This document shows, in pieces, positions 19,001-26,789 of a DNA stretch of 64,000 nucleotides. Origin of the DNA: Thalassospira sp. MCCC 1A01148. GTDB lineage: Bacteria; Pseudomonadota; Alphaproteobacteria; Rhodospirillales; Thalassospiraceae. Both the position numbers and the translations under genes were made by a program. Positions within the stretch are counted from its first letter, which is position 1. Every line of letters starts with the position of its first letter. The stretch is from NCBI RefSeq assembly GCF_001613795.1, contig NZ_LPVZ01000020.1, forward strand, positions 1,054,001 through 1,118,000, in the 5' to 3' direction. The notes under the pieces are model-generated. The model searched no databases. It had not been told where the DNA came from and saw only the letters and a list, made by a program, of their open reading frames with translations.

Positions 19001-19248
19001 CCCTGTGATTGCCGCAAAAAGGCATCGCGCATCACCTTGGCGGATCGGCGATTGGGCACCATCAGAACATAGTCCGGCAGAAGATCTGGCTGATCGGCGG
19101 TTTCCGCCATCAGTTGTTTGGCGATCAGATCGGCAAAGGCAACACCGGGCGGAATGAAAAACAGGTTTGAGGGCGGCGTTGCCTCCCCCGCGAAGGAAGC
19201 TTCGTCATAGTCGGGCGCGTCCATGTAATCAAACAGGTCGGCCATCAA
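16084..19248 (-). CDS. addB: Double-strand break repair protein AddB
   Basis: A 1054-residue partner of AddA with an inactivated helicase-like N terminus and a C-terminal RecB-family nuclease. Alphaproteobacterial features are the FFIPPGVAFADLIA start region, YVLMVPNRRSAKVMRDAF, the GGLNEGVWPPEAGADPWMSR segment near residue 660, which is conserved in AddB, and the nuclease core (GGIAIIDYKTGQVP) near residue 930. No canonical Walker A is seen, as expected for this subunit type. It overlaps murU upstream and addA downstream by 4 bp each, so all three are translationally coupled. The adjacent ATG at 19245 is an equally possible start. Confidence 0.92.
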   Translation of the reverse strand: MMADLFDYMDAPDYDEASFAGEATPPSNLFFIPPGVAFADLIAKQLMAETADQPDLLPDYVLMVPNRRSAKVMRDAFLRQSQGAVTLLPTIRPLGEADEDELAIYGAGGEQAALDLPPAIPDLQRKLLLTQLIMGRPDHRGEKPTADQAARLAGELARFLDQVQTENCAFDDLKGLVPEEFAEHWQLTLEFLQILTIHWPGILASQDVSDRAMRRNALIAAQIDLWEENPPETPVLIVGSTGPFPALRDLMAAVLRMPQGRVVLPGLMTGLGHEDWAAIADDAAHPQHLLGKTLGHIGRHADSVLPWPAIEPENDATIERRRLAREALRPAKTTHHWRHIAGFSPDVMDGVLRVDCSGAREEATTIALMMREALEHPEKTCALVTPDRGLARRVATELRRWEVEIDDSAGIPLHDTAPAIYLRLVVRAVQEEFAPVPLLELLKHPLSAAGLSPENFRVLTRLLEKEVLRGARPGPGLDGLQTALDGWCEDTVARLSASGSDSVTGRIERIRDDHARLSDLVERIKTCLDPIDDLTGDKAHAPVHLLRTHVTAAEALAASDTQTGADRLWRGEAGEALADFVHELLNALTDFAPMPGNRYSAFLDALMADRAVRPRYGKHPRLFIWGTVEAQMQQADLTILGGLNEGVWPPEAGADPWMSRPMRRNFGLPAPEHRVGQSAHDFQQLFCSPDVVMTRALRIEGTPTVPSRWLLRIENILRKSRVSMEKPDAAEWRALADLIDEPAPDMRVKIGRPAPKPPVSARPDRLSVTQIETWMRDPYAIYARHILGLRKLDGIDEDPGAADYGNLIHDALDQFIARHPEHLPPDGEHELLIIGREVFKPLAARPGLWAFWWPRFERIAKWFIQTEAARRDVVRKSYTEQAGTLDTSSGFQVYARADRIDQLRDGGIAIIDYKTGQVPAKKDVVSGFAPQLPLEAAIAEKGGFGDVPAGPPASLAFWKLSGGDPAGKIEELDAKSLKTTPAELAHAAVDGVNGLAAAFADPDTPYLSVPHPDHAPKYSDYVHLARLREWMGSEDVDDSANIDAKQDVGEGEKS

Positions 19249-20006
19249 ACTCCCCCGGATGCGGCTTTCTTGGTGCGCTCGACCTCAAGCGCCTTGGCAA
19301 TGACAGGCTCTGACTCTTCAAGCGCCTCAGGCGTACCGATATGGAAATATCCACCATCATGGACCAGACCATAACACCGTCCAGCGGCCAACGCCTTGTC
19401 ATAAACGACATTCAGCGACCAGGCACCATCGGGCGTGTCTTGAAATAGGTGCGGCGCCAGAATCTGCACGCCGGTAAAGAAATACGGGGCTGACAGCGCA
19501 TCACCGCGCCGTTTCAAGCGCCCATCCACCTGCCAGAAGAAATCCCCTGCCCCATCATAACCATAGCCGTCTGAGACGGGATAAAGCGCCAGAAGTGCAT
19601 CCATGTGATCGGGGTCAAAAGCATTGATCAGGCGATCAAACAGTGGCTCCGCCCCCTCGGTCCAGAAGACATCGGCATTGGCAATCAGGACCGCGTCATC
19701 ATCAAGTTTGGAGAGCGCATTTTTCACCCCGCCGCCGGTTTCAAGCAGGTCTTCTTCGGGCGAGGTCACAATTGCGGGGGCAGTTCTGTTGGCAACATGA
19801 TCCATGATCTGTTGCCCAAGATAGTGCGAATTGACCACCGCCTGCGTGACACCGGCGTTTGCCAGTTTATCAAGCACATGATCAAGCATCGGCTTGCCCG
19901 CGACCGATATCAGCGGCTTTGGCATGGTATCGGTGATCGGGCGCATGCGCTTGCCAAGGCCCGCCGCCAGAACCATGGCCTGTGCCTTTGCGTTTGGTGC
20001 GCTCAT
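19245..20006 (-). CDS. murU: N-acetylmuramate-1-phosphate uridylyltransferase (MurU-like nucleotidyltransferase)
   Basis: A 253-residue sugar-1-phosphate nucleotidyltransferase. The signature AMVLAAGLGKRMRPITDTMPKPLISVAGKPM has the GxGxRM nucleotide loop and the PKP motif. MurU converts MurNAc-1-phosphate and UTP into UDP-MurNAc in the peptidoglycan-recycling bypass that avoids de novo synthesis and the fosfomycin target. The adjacent phosphotransferase gene encodes the matching AmgK kinase, which makes MurU much more likely than a generic mannose-1-phosphate enzyme. Both ends overlap neighbours by 4 bp. Confidence 0.88.
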   Translation of the reverse strand: MSAPNAKAQAMVLAAGLGKRMRPITDTMPKPLISVAGKPMLDHVLDKLANAGVTQAVVNSHYLGQQIMDHVANRTAPAIVTSPEEDLLETGGGVKNALSKLDDDAVLIANADVFWTEGAEPLFDRLINAFDPDHMDALLALYPVSDGYGYDGAGDFFWQVDGRLKRRGDALSAPYFFTGVQILAPHLFQDTPDGAWSLNVVYDKALAAGRCYGLVHDGGYFHIGTPEALEESEPVIAKALEVERTKKAASGGV

Positions 20007-21127
20007 AATTGTGCCTCTTTGCCTGACGGTGCGGGAGTTTTGGAAATTTGCGGTGCGGTGCGCGCATCGGACGGAATATGGGCATCCACCCAGTCCTGAA
20101 GGGCCAGCAGGTTATCAGCCGCCCCGCGCAGGATCATGTCCCAGCAGCGCGGGATAAAGTCGAAATAACGGGTCTTTCCGGCCTTGCTCGCAAGCCAGCC
20201 AAACCGGCCCAGGATGCGGAAATTGCGCACCATCGAGGTTGCAATATAGGCTGTTTCGAAACCAGAACGATCAATGTCAGGGAAAGCAGCGAGATAGAAT
20301 TCCTTCATCCGCGCTTCAAGGTCCGGGCCGATATCATGGCGCACATCGCGCAGAAGCGACGCCAGATCATAGGGCCGTGGTGCGATTGCCGCGTCCTGAA
20401 AATCAATGATGCCGCAATCATCACCGCCCTCGCCATTTTCAACCAGCATCAGGTTATCAACGTGATAATCACGGTGAATGATCACCTCGCCCACCTGCCA
20501 GCAAAGTGGCAGCACGGTTTCAAGAAGCTGATCAAAGGCCGTGCTTGCCGCTTCACGCTTGGCGGCATCCGGGATGATGAGTGGCAGATAATCGTCCTTG
20601 AAGCTGCCAAGCATCCGGCGCAGGTTTTCCGGGTCATAGCGCACCAGACCGCAATCATTCATCCCGCCCCCGTCGCAGAAGCGGTGCAGGGTGATCAGCT
20701 GTTCGATGGCACGCAAATAAAGCGCATCCTGCGTCATGCCATCAAGCATCGCACTGCCCGTGAGCGCCTCGGTAAAGGTGATATCGCCGAAATCCTCGAT
20801 CAGGACCAAGCCGCGCTTTTCATCCGCCTCATAGATTTCGGGCACTCGCCAACCGGCCTGTTGGAACAGGTTTGTGGTTTGCAATACCGGCGAAACAGAG
20901 GCCGAGCGTTCTGGGTTGTCATGTATACCGTGCGGATCGACATGAATTGCCGTCGGCGGAAAATCCATCAGAAGGGCGGTGTCATGGCGCCGTTCGAGGC
21001 GGAAATATTTCCGCGCCGAGGCATCATCAACCAACGGCATGACCTGTGCCATCTGCCAGCCACAGGTAACCAGAAAATCCTGGCGTTCGGCGTTACGGCG
21101 TTCCTGATCGGGGCTTGCGCGGTTCAT
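20003..21127 (-). CDS. amgK: Anomeric MurNAc/GlcNAc kinase (AmgK-like phosphotransferase)
   Basis: A 374-residue aminoglycoside-phosphotransferase-fold kinase. AmgK phosphorylates MurNAc at the anomeric carbon, feeding MurU in cell-wall recycling. Visible kinase motifs are LVLIEDFGDITF, the catalytic loop EVIIHRDYHVDNLML and the metal-binding GIIDFQDAAIAPRPYDLAS. The N terminus (RNAERQDFLVTCGW) fits the family but is longer than the Pseudomonas enzyme. It overlaps tsaE upstream and murU downstream by 4 bp. Sugar specificity is inferred from the pairing with murU. Confidence 0.87.
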   Translation of the reverse strand: MNRASPDQERRNAERQDFLVTCGWQMAQVMPLVDDASARKYFRLERRHDTALLMDFPPTAIHVDPHGIHDNPERSASVSPVLQTTNLFQQAGWRVPEIYEADEKRGLVLIEDFGDITFTEALTGSAMLDGMTQDALYLRAIEQLITLHRFCDGGGMNDCGLVRYDPENLRRMLGSFKDDYLPLIIPDAAKREAASTAFDQLLETVLPLCWQVGEVIIHRDYHVDNLMLVENGEGGDDCGIIDFQDAAIAPRPYDLASLLRDVRHDIGPDLEARMKEFYLAAFPDIDRSGFETAYIATSMVRNFRILGRFGWLASKAGKTRYFDFIPRCWDMILRGAADNLLALQDWVDAHIPSDARTAPQISKTPAPSGKEAQL

Positions 21128-21600
21128 GACGGATCCACCACCAGATCATTGATACGCGTCACCCAGTCATCGCCATGCGGCTCAAGCTTGAACACACGGC
21201 CATCAGGGTTCGATCCGGGATCGATATGAATATCAAGACGGTTTTCCGGGGTCAGATATTCCAAGCGGTCGGGCCATTCGATCAGGCTGACGGCATCAGA
21301 AAAGGCGTCCTCAATATCAAGTTCGTGGACTTCTTCGGGGTCAGACAGTCGATACAGGTCAAAATGCCAGACCGGCACGCGATCAAGTTCATAGATCTGA
21401 ACCAGTGTGAAAGTCGGACTGGGAACTTCTTCATGCGGGTTATCGACCACCGCCCGAATGAAGGCGCGGCAAAAGGCACTTTTACCCATGCCGAGTGTCC
21501 CATGCATCAAAATCACGTCCCCTGCCCTGGCAACAGCGGCAAGCTTGGCGGCTAGGGCTTCGGTCCCGTTTTGATCGCTGACAGTGACTGTCCTGGTCAT
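21124..21600 (-). CDS. tsaE: tRNA t6A biosynthesis ATPase TsaE
   Basis: A 158-residue P-loop ATPase that works with TsaB, TsaC and TsaD to make N6-threonylcarbamoyladenosine at A37 of ANN-decoding tRNAs. Walker A is GTLGMGKS (residues 34-41); the family motifs SPTFTLVQIYE, HFDLYRL and LIEWPDRL follow. Start 21600 gives the usual family length; a longer frame adds 56 basic residues without family character. It heads a five-gene series of 4-bp overlaps reaching addA. Its partner tsaD lies 20 kb away in this window. Confidence 0.93.
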   Translation of the reverse strand: MTRTVTVSDQNGTEALAAKLAAVARAGDVILMHGTLGMGKSAFCRAFIRAVVDNPHEEVPSPTFTLVQIYELDRVPVWHFDLYRLSDPEEVHELDIEDAFSDAVSLIEWPDRLEYLTPENRLDIHIDPGSNPDGRVFKLEPHGDDWVTRINDLVVDPS

Positions 21601-21841
21601 GATGTCCGTCTTTTGAGTGGCTCTTGCATTCTGTTTTAGGGGTTTGATGCGGCCTTTCGCAATGATTTTGCGACGCCAGTTTTTGCATGTGGCTGAAATC
21701 ACGACGCAACGCCGGATAATGGGCAGTTTACATTGCGATATCATGCCCCAGATGCTATCTGGCTGCATAAGAAATCCCGCACACCGCCGGGCTTGGGGTC
21801 AGCCCCCTACCCAAATTCGATTTTATTTGGATGGAAGAAGT

Positions 21842-22864
21842 ATGTCAGACGCATCGCATAGCACAGATATTGCCATTATTGGCGCAGGCCCGGTCGGGCT
21901 TTTTGCGGTTTTCGAAGCCGGTATGCTGGGGCTTAAATCCCATGTGATCGACGCGCTTGATATGGTCGGCGGCCAGTGCAGCGCGCTTTATCCTGAAAAA
22001 CCGATTTTCGACATTCCGGCCCATCCGCAGATTGCCGGTCAGGACCTTATTCACGAACTTGCCAAACAGGCCGACCCGTTCGAGCCGACCTATCATCTTG
22101 GTCAGCAGGTCACCAAGCTTGAAAAACGCGATGATGGCCGTTTCACGCTGGTAACCACCAAGGGCACGGTCATTGATGCCGGTGCGGTTGTGATTGCGGC
22201 TGGCTGCGGTGCCTTTGGCCCGAACAAACCGCCTATGGATGGCCTTGAAGATTACGAAGGATCCGGTGGCGTTCAGTATTACGTCAAACGTCGTGCCGAC
22301 TTTGCTGGCAAAAACGTCGTGATTGCCGGTGGCGGTGATTCGGCTGTGGACTGGGCCCTGTCGCTGCATGACATCGCCGCCAAGGTAATGGTTGTTCATC
22401 GTCGCCCGAAATTCCGTGCTGCCCCTGACAGCAGCGCGAAACTGCATGCACTGGCAGAAACGGGCAAGATCGAGATGGTCATTCCCTATCAGCTTAAAGG
22501 GCTTAAGGGTGAAAACGGCATTCTGTCACACGTGGTTGTCGCAACGCTGAAGGGCGAAGAGCGTGAACTTGAAGCCGATCATCTTCTGCCGTTCTTTGGC
22601 CTTGCCATGGAACTTGGCCCGATTGCCAACTGGGGCCTTAATCTTGAGAAAAACCATATCGGCGTGAAACAGGCGACGATGGAAACATCGGTCCCGGGCA
22701 TCTTTGCCATCGGCGATATCGCGACCTATGAGCATAAACTCAAGCTGATCCTGTCGGGTTTTGCCGAAGGGGCAAGCGCGATCCACGCTGCACGCGCCTA
22801 TATGTTCCCGGACAAGGAATTCCACTTCGAATATTCGACCACGACGGGTGTTCCGAACGAATAA
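21842..22864 (+). CDS. Ferredoxin/flavodoxin-NADP(+) reductase, thioredoxin reductase-like type
   Basis: A 340-residue NAD(P)H/FAD oxidoreductase of the thioredoxin reductase-like FNR class, which exchanges electrons between NADPH and ferredoxin or flavodoxin. The FAD motif IAIIGAGPVGLFAVFEAG is at residues 9-26, the class-specific DMVGGQCSALYPEK follows, and the second dinucleotide fold VIAGGGDSAVDWAL is near 160. The redox CxxC of true thioredoxin reductase is absent. The C-terminal IFAIGDIATYEHKLKLI is typical. The chosen ATG has GGAAGAAG upstream and gives family length. It is divergent from tsaE across 241 bp. Confidence 0.9.
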   Translation: MSDASHSTDIAIIGAGPVGLFAVFEAGMLGLKSHVIDALDMVGGQCSALYPEKPIFDIPAHPQIAGQDLIHELAKQADPFEPTYHLGQQVTKLEKRDDGRFTLVTTKGTVIDAGAVVIAAGCGAFGPNKPPMDGLEDYEGSGGVQYYVKRRADFAGKNVVIAGGGDSAVDWALSLHDIAAKVMVVHRRPKFRAAPDSSAKLHALAETGKIEMVIPYQLKGLKGENGILSHVVVATLKGEERELEADHLLPFFGLAMELGPIANWGLNLEKNHIGVKQATMETSVPGIFAIGDIATYEHKLKLILSGFAEGASAIHAARAYMFPDKEFHFEYSTTTGVPNE

Positions 22865-22900
22865 CCCGACATTTGGTCAAAGTTTTCAAGGAAGCGCACC

Positions 22901-23299
22901 ATGACCACAAAACATCACGAACATCGTGGAGGTTGTCTTTGTGGCGCGGTGCGCTTTGTTGCATCCGGGGAACCGATTGGCAGCAATCACTGCCATTGCG
23001 GCATGTGTCGCAAGGATAGCGGTTCGGGTGTTTCGACCTTTGTTGCGTTCCCGGCCAATGCTGTCACATGGGATAGCAAGCCGCGCGAATATGAAAGCTC
23101 GCCTGGCAAATATCGCGGATTTTGCCCGATTTGCGGATCAAGCGTTACCTGGCGCAAGGGCGATGATGACAGCTTCATCGATTTCCGATTGGGCACATTT
23201 GATGACCCAATCCTGTTCAAGGCCAAAAAGCATCTTTGGATGAGCACGGCACTGCCGAGCTTTGCCGGAATTGACCCTGAGATCGAGCATTTTGATTAA
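22901..23299 (+). CDS. GFA family protein (CENP-V/GFA zinc-binding)
   Basis: A 132-residue member of the GFA (glutathione-dependent formaldehyde-activating enzyme-like) family. Zinc-binding cysteines are in GGCLCGAVRF, HCHCGMCRKDSG and FCPICGSSV, in the order expected for the fold. The family includes many proteins not shown to act on formaldehyde, so only the fold should be transferred. It starts 36 bp after the reductase gene and may be cotranscribed with it. Confidence 0.9.
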   Translation: MTTKHHEHRGGCLCGAVRFVASGEPIGSNHCHCGMCRKDSGSGVSTFVAFPANAVTWDSKPREYESSPGKYRGFCPICGSSVTWRKGDDDSFIDFRLGTFDDPILFKAKKHLWMSTALPSFAGIDPEIEHFD

Positions 23300-23472
23300 G
23301 CGCGACGCGCCCTGACCCTCTTTAGAGTATCAAAGCTCGTTCCTGTCAAACTGGTGACATCACAGGTACTGGACAAAAGAAACTTTGTCTCTGGCCCTCA
23401 GGGCTCAATCATGACAGGCTGCAAAACTCTACCAAGAGCAGAATTCGCACATATCACCATCAGGGGAACGAA

Positions 23473-23745
23473 ATGAGCGACCAGAATCAGGGCGACCAAC
23501 CGAATAACCGCCGAAAGATGAATATGCGCAAACTGATGCTGTTTGGTTCAGGTACGCTTTTGCTTGGCACCTTGCTGATGATGGTGACGTTCCAAACCAC
23601 CTTTCAGATGATGATGCATGGACGTTCTGCTGGCAGCTTCATCATTGTCATTGGTACAGCGGTTGCGATCGGCCTTTTGGTCGCCGGTTCGACCATCATA
23701 TCAAAATGGGTATCCCATAAGGTTCAGGCCATTCTGGAAGAGTAA
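23473..23745 (+). CDS. Small two-helix membrane protein, unknown function
   Basis: A 90-residue protein that I do not recognise. A polar, Asn/Gln-rich N terminus of about 20 residues is followed by two hydrophobic segments (LMLFGSGTLLLGTLLMMV, about 24-41, and SFIIVIGTAVAIGLLVAGST, about 55-74), joined by a methionine- and glutamine-rich loop (QTTFQMMMHGR), and a short basic tail. GGGAACGA lies before the ATG. It is flanked by 173 bp and 97 bp of non-coding DNA, so it probably has its own promoter. A coding call rests on frame, ribosome-binding site and clean membrane pattern. Confidence 0.65.
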   Translation: MSDQNQGDQPNNRRKMNMRKLMLFGSGTLLLGTLLMMVTFQTTFQMMMHGRSAGSFIIVIGTAVAIGLLVAGSTIISKWVSHKVQAILEE

Positions 23746-23842
23746 GCCTGCCCTGTCGCCCGGGTTCCCGTTTGACGTCAGGTATCGCAGAAATATAGCG
23801 TTTAACAGTCCGGTCAAATCACCGGGTTAAACTCACTGTGTC

Positions 23843-24307
23843 TTAAAGCTTGGCCAACACACCAAGATGTTCGGCCAACACATCAACAATCATGCCGTGA
23901 TCTTCATGCGATGCGAGGCCGGAAACCGTGATCGCGCCAATCACGCCCACACCCGCAACCCGGATCGGGAAACTGCCGCCGTGGTCGGCATAGTCGGCAA
24001 AATCAATTCCGTGATCTGCCAGTGTTTTGCCCTTGGCTTTCAACTCAGCGCCAAAGCGCATCGAGCTCTGATGTTCACGCAGCACCAGATTGCTTTTGCG
24101 TCGTGCCCAGGCATCGTTGGCCGGTTTGGCGCCGGAAAGGGATACGTGAAACAGGGTACGGTCCGGGGTGCGGATATTGACAGCGACCGGGGCGTTTTGC
24201 GCTTGTGCCAAGCCGACCAGTTTGGAGCCAATCGACCAGGCGGTGTCTTCGTCAAAACGGTCAAACACCAGAATTTCTTCCTGTCTGGCAAGCTGGTCCA
24301 AATCCAT
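23843..24307 (-). CDS. UPF0303 / heme-degrading domain-like protein
   Basis: A 154-residue protein of the UPF0303 family (yeast YBR137W-like, HbpS/GlcG fold). Recognisable parts are ILVFDRFDEDTAWSIGSKL, NDAWARRKSNLVLREHQSS, GGSFPIRVAGVGVIGAITVSG and the C-terminal EDHGMIVDVLAEHLG. Members share the GlcG/HbpS fold, sometimes heme-binding, but no biochemical function is established. Start 24307 has AAGGAG six bases before the ATG, better than the in-frame ATG 39 bp upstream. It is convergent with the small membrane protein and lies downstream of lepA beyond a terminator. Confidence 0.85.
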   Translation of the reverse strand: MDLDQLARQEEILVFDRFDEDTAWSIGSKLVGLAQAQNAPVAVNIRTPDRTLFHVSLSGAKPANDAWARRKSNLVLREHQSSMRFGAELKAKGKTLADHGIDFADYADHGGSFPIRVAGVGVIGAITVSGLASHEDHGMIVDVLAEHLGVLAKL

Positions 24308-24382
24308 TGCGGGCTCCTTGGGCAAATAACGGGTTGGTGTGGCCATCCATAACGCAGCACACGGCCATGGGGAACCACAAAG

Positions 24383-24417
24383 AAAAAAGGCTGCATCCGC
24401 AATGGAATACAGCCTTT
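24383..24417 (-). terminator. Intrinsic terminator of lepA
   Basis: On the minus strand AAAGGCTG and CAGCCTTT form an 8-bp stem with an interrupted upper stem (ATTCCATTGCGGAT) and are followed by TTTTTT. It begins 23 bp after the lepA stop. Confidence 0.78.
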
Positions 24418-24439
24418 GTTTCGAAGTCGTAATTTCGGC

Positions 24440-26245
24440 TTACTTGTCGTCGCCCATCTTGAGCGCGTTGATAAAGGCCGATTGCGGAATTTCGACCTTG
24501 CCGAACTGACGCATCTTTTTCTTACCGGCCTTCTGTTTTTCAAGCAGCTTGCGTTTACGTGAAACGTCACCGCCGTAACATTTTGCCGTCACGTCCTTGC
24601 GCAGGGCCGAGACAGTTTCACGGGCAATCACCTTGCCACCGATGGCGGCCTGAATGGCGATGCGGAACATCTGGCGCGGAATCAGGTCCTTGAGGCGCTT
24701 ACAGATTTCGCGGCCACGATATTCAGCCGCCGAGCGGTGCACCATCAGGGCCAGCGCATCGACCGGCTCTTCGTTGACAAGGATGGAAACCTTGACCAGA
24801 TCGCTCTCGTCATAGCCTGCGATCTCGTAATCGAAGCTGGCATAACCGCGCGAAATTGATTTCAGACGGTCATAGAAGTCAAACACCACTTCGTTGAGCG
24901 GCAGCTTGTAAACCGCCATCGCACGGTTCCCGACATAAGTCAGGTCCTGCTGAATGCCACGGCGTTCGGTGCAAAGGGTCAGGATCCCGCCAAGATATTC
25001 ATCGGGGACCATGATCGATGCCTTGATCCACGGCTCTTCAATCGCCTTGATCTTGGTCACATCCGGGAAATCAGCAGGGTTGTGCAGCGTGATTTCCTCG
25101 CCCTTGCTCATGGTGATCTTGTAAGACACCGAAGGGGCGGTTGTGATCAGTTCAAGCTCGAACTCGCGCTCGAGACGTTCCTGAATGATTTCAAGATGAA
25201 GGAGGCCAAGGAAGCCACAACGGAAACCAAGACCAAGGGCGGTCGAGTTTTCCGGTTCGAACTGGAAGGACGCGTCATTGAGGTGCAGCTTTTCAAGCGC
25301 ATCACGCAGCACTTCATATTCGCTGGTATCGACCGGGAAGATACCACAGAACACCACCGGAATGGACGGCTTGAAACCGGCCAGCGGCTTGGCGCAGGGG
25401 CGTTTTTCCTCGGTAATGGTATCACCGACTTCACATTCGGCAACCGTTTTCATACCGCAGTTGATGAAGCCAACTTCACCCGGGCCGAGTTCATCAAGCG
25501 CAAGCGGTTTTGGTGTGAACACACCGACACGCTCAATCTGATGGGTAACCTTGGCGTTCATGAAGCGGACTTTCTGGCCCTTTTTAAGGGTGCCTTCCTT
25601 GACGCGCACAAGAATCATCACACCCAGATAGGTGTCATACCAACTATCAACCAGAAGAACTTCAAGCGGTGCATCCGCATCCCCGGTGGGCGGGGGCAAA
25701 CGTTCGATCAGCGCGTCAAGAACATCGGGCACACCCATGCCGGTCTTGGCCGAAATCATGACCGCGTCAGAGGCATCAATGCCAATGACTTCCTCGATCT
25801 GTTCCTTGACCCGGTCAGGTTCTGCAGCCGGAAGATCGACCTTGTTGAGAACCGGGACGATTTCATGATCGTTTTCAATCGCCTGATAGACGTTGGCAAG
25901 GGTCTGGGCTTCCACGCCTTGCGCGGCATCAACCACCAAAAGCGACCCTTCGCAGGCGGCCAGTGAGCGCGATACTTCGTAGGCGAAGTCGACGTGACCC
26001 GGCGTATCCATCAGGTTCAGGGTATATTCCTGCCCATCCTTGGCGGTGTATTTCAACCGAACAGCCTGGGATTTAATGGTAATACCGCGTTCACGTTCGA
26101 TATCCATCGAGTCGAGAACCTGTTCGGCCATTTCACGCTCGGTCAGGCCACCGGTCAACTGGATCAGACGATCGGCCAGGGTCGATTTACCATGGTCGAT
26201 ATGGGCGATGATCGAAAAGTTACGAATGTTCTTAAGGTCAGTCAT
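24440..26245 (-). CDS. lepA: Elongation factor 4 (LepA)
   Basis: A 601-residue translational GTPase that binds ribosomes and affects initiation or back-translocation under stress. The G domain shows G1 [14 protein letters not shown] at residues about 10-23, G3 [16 protein letters not shown] and G4 VLNKVDLP. The LepA-specific C-terminal domain is seen in [17 protein letters not shown] near residue 575. The start was set at 26245 because family proteins begin [15 protein letters not shown]; a longer frame adds 33 residues. It is followed by its own terminator and seems monocistronic. In many proteobacteria lepA precedes lepB; that gene is not here. Confidence 0.96.
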   Translation of the reverse strand: MTDLKNIRNFSIIAHIDHGKSTLADRLIQLTGGLTEREMAEQVLDSMDIERERGITIKSQAVRLKYTAKDGQEYTLNLMDTPGHVDFAYEVSRSLAACEGSLLVVDAAQGVEAQTLANVYQAIENDHEIVPVLNKVDLPAAEPDRVKEQIEEVIGIDASDAVMISAKTGMGVPDVLDALIERLPPPTGDADAPLEVLLVDSWYDTYLGVMILVRVKEGTLKKGQKVRFMNAKVTHQIERVGVFTPKPLALDELGPGEVGFINCGMKTVAECEVGDTITEEKRPCAKPLAGFKPSIPVVFCGIFPVDTSEYEVLRDALEKLHLNDASFQFEPENSTALGLGFRCGFLGLLHLEIIQERLEREFELELITTAPSVSYKITMSKGEEITLHNPADFPDVTKIKAIEEPWIKASIMVPDEYLGGILTLCTERRGIQQDLTYVGNRAMAVYKLPLNEVVFDFYDRLKSISRGYASFDYEIAGYDESDLVKVSILVNEEPVDALALMVHRSAAEYRGREICKRLKDLIPRQMFRIAIQAAIGGKVIARETVSALRKDVTAKCYGGDVSRKRKLLEKQKAGKKKMRQFGKVEIPQSAFINALKMGDDK

Positions 26246-26789
26246 TTTGGCTGCTTCTGGCACTAAATTGGCTGGCATTCCGCCGCGTGGCACATTTGGT
26301 TTCGAAACGGTGTGATCACCCGCTACCCGATTGATCAACAGCACGCAAATCGTCAGTCGTGGCTTTGTACCCTTCTGCGTCAGCCAGCCATTTTCGGCGG
26401 CGACATCAGATCAATTCACATCATTGATGCAAAAAGGAACAAACAGAAAGTCCGTGTTGCGCGACAATTGCATCCATCGGAAATTCGGTTTGGTCATTTC
26501 CCGGATCAATCACCAGCGGGTTTATAGGGGTTTTTGCGCCGAATTAGAAGCGTTGTGTTATGTACAAGCGATGCGCACGCAAACCGTGATCCGGCACACA
26601 GATGACAACCACGTCAAAAGTGCTTTGACCGGTTTGGATTTCAGCCCCGGCAAGTGACCCTGACCGCAGGCAAATGGGTCACCACAGCTATGAATTCAAT
26701 TGTTTGTTTCCTTTTCAACCACGCAAAAAGGCCTTAGGTTTAGTACTTGAGGAAACAATAATTTTGTCTGGCAGAGATACGCCAAAAAC
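26246..26789. other. Intergenic region between lepA and the histidine kinase gene
   Basis: This 544-bp divergent spacer should hold both promoters. I see no tRNA, riboswitch or clear palindrome. A 108-codon plus-strand frame at 26331-26657 has no recognisable similarity or good ribosome-binding site. AT content rises at 26690-26770, just before the kinase gene. Confidence 0.5.

Noticed and set aside
26331..26657. A 108-codon plus-strand frame in the lepA upstream region
   Set aside because: No ribosome-binding site, no domain pattern, and it lies where both divergent promoters are expected.
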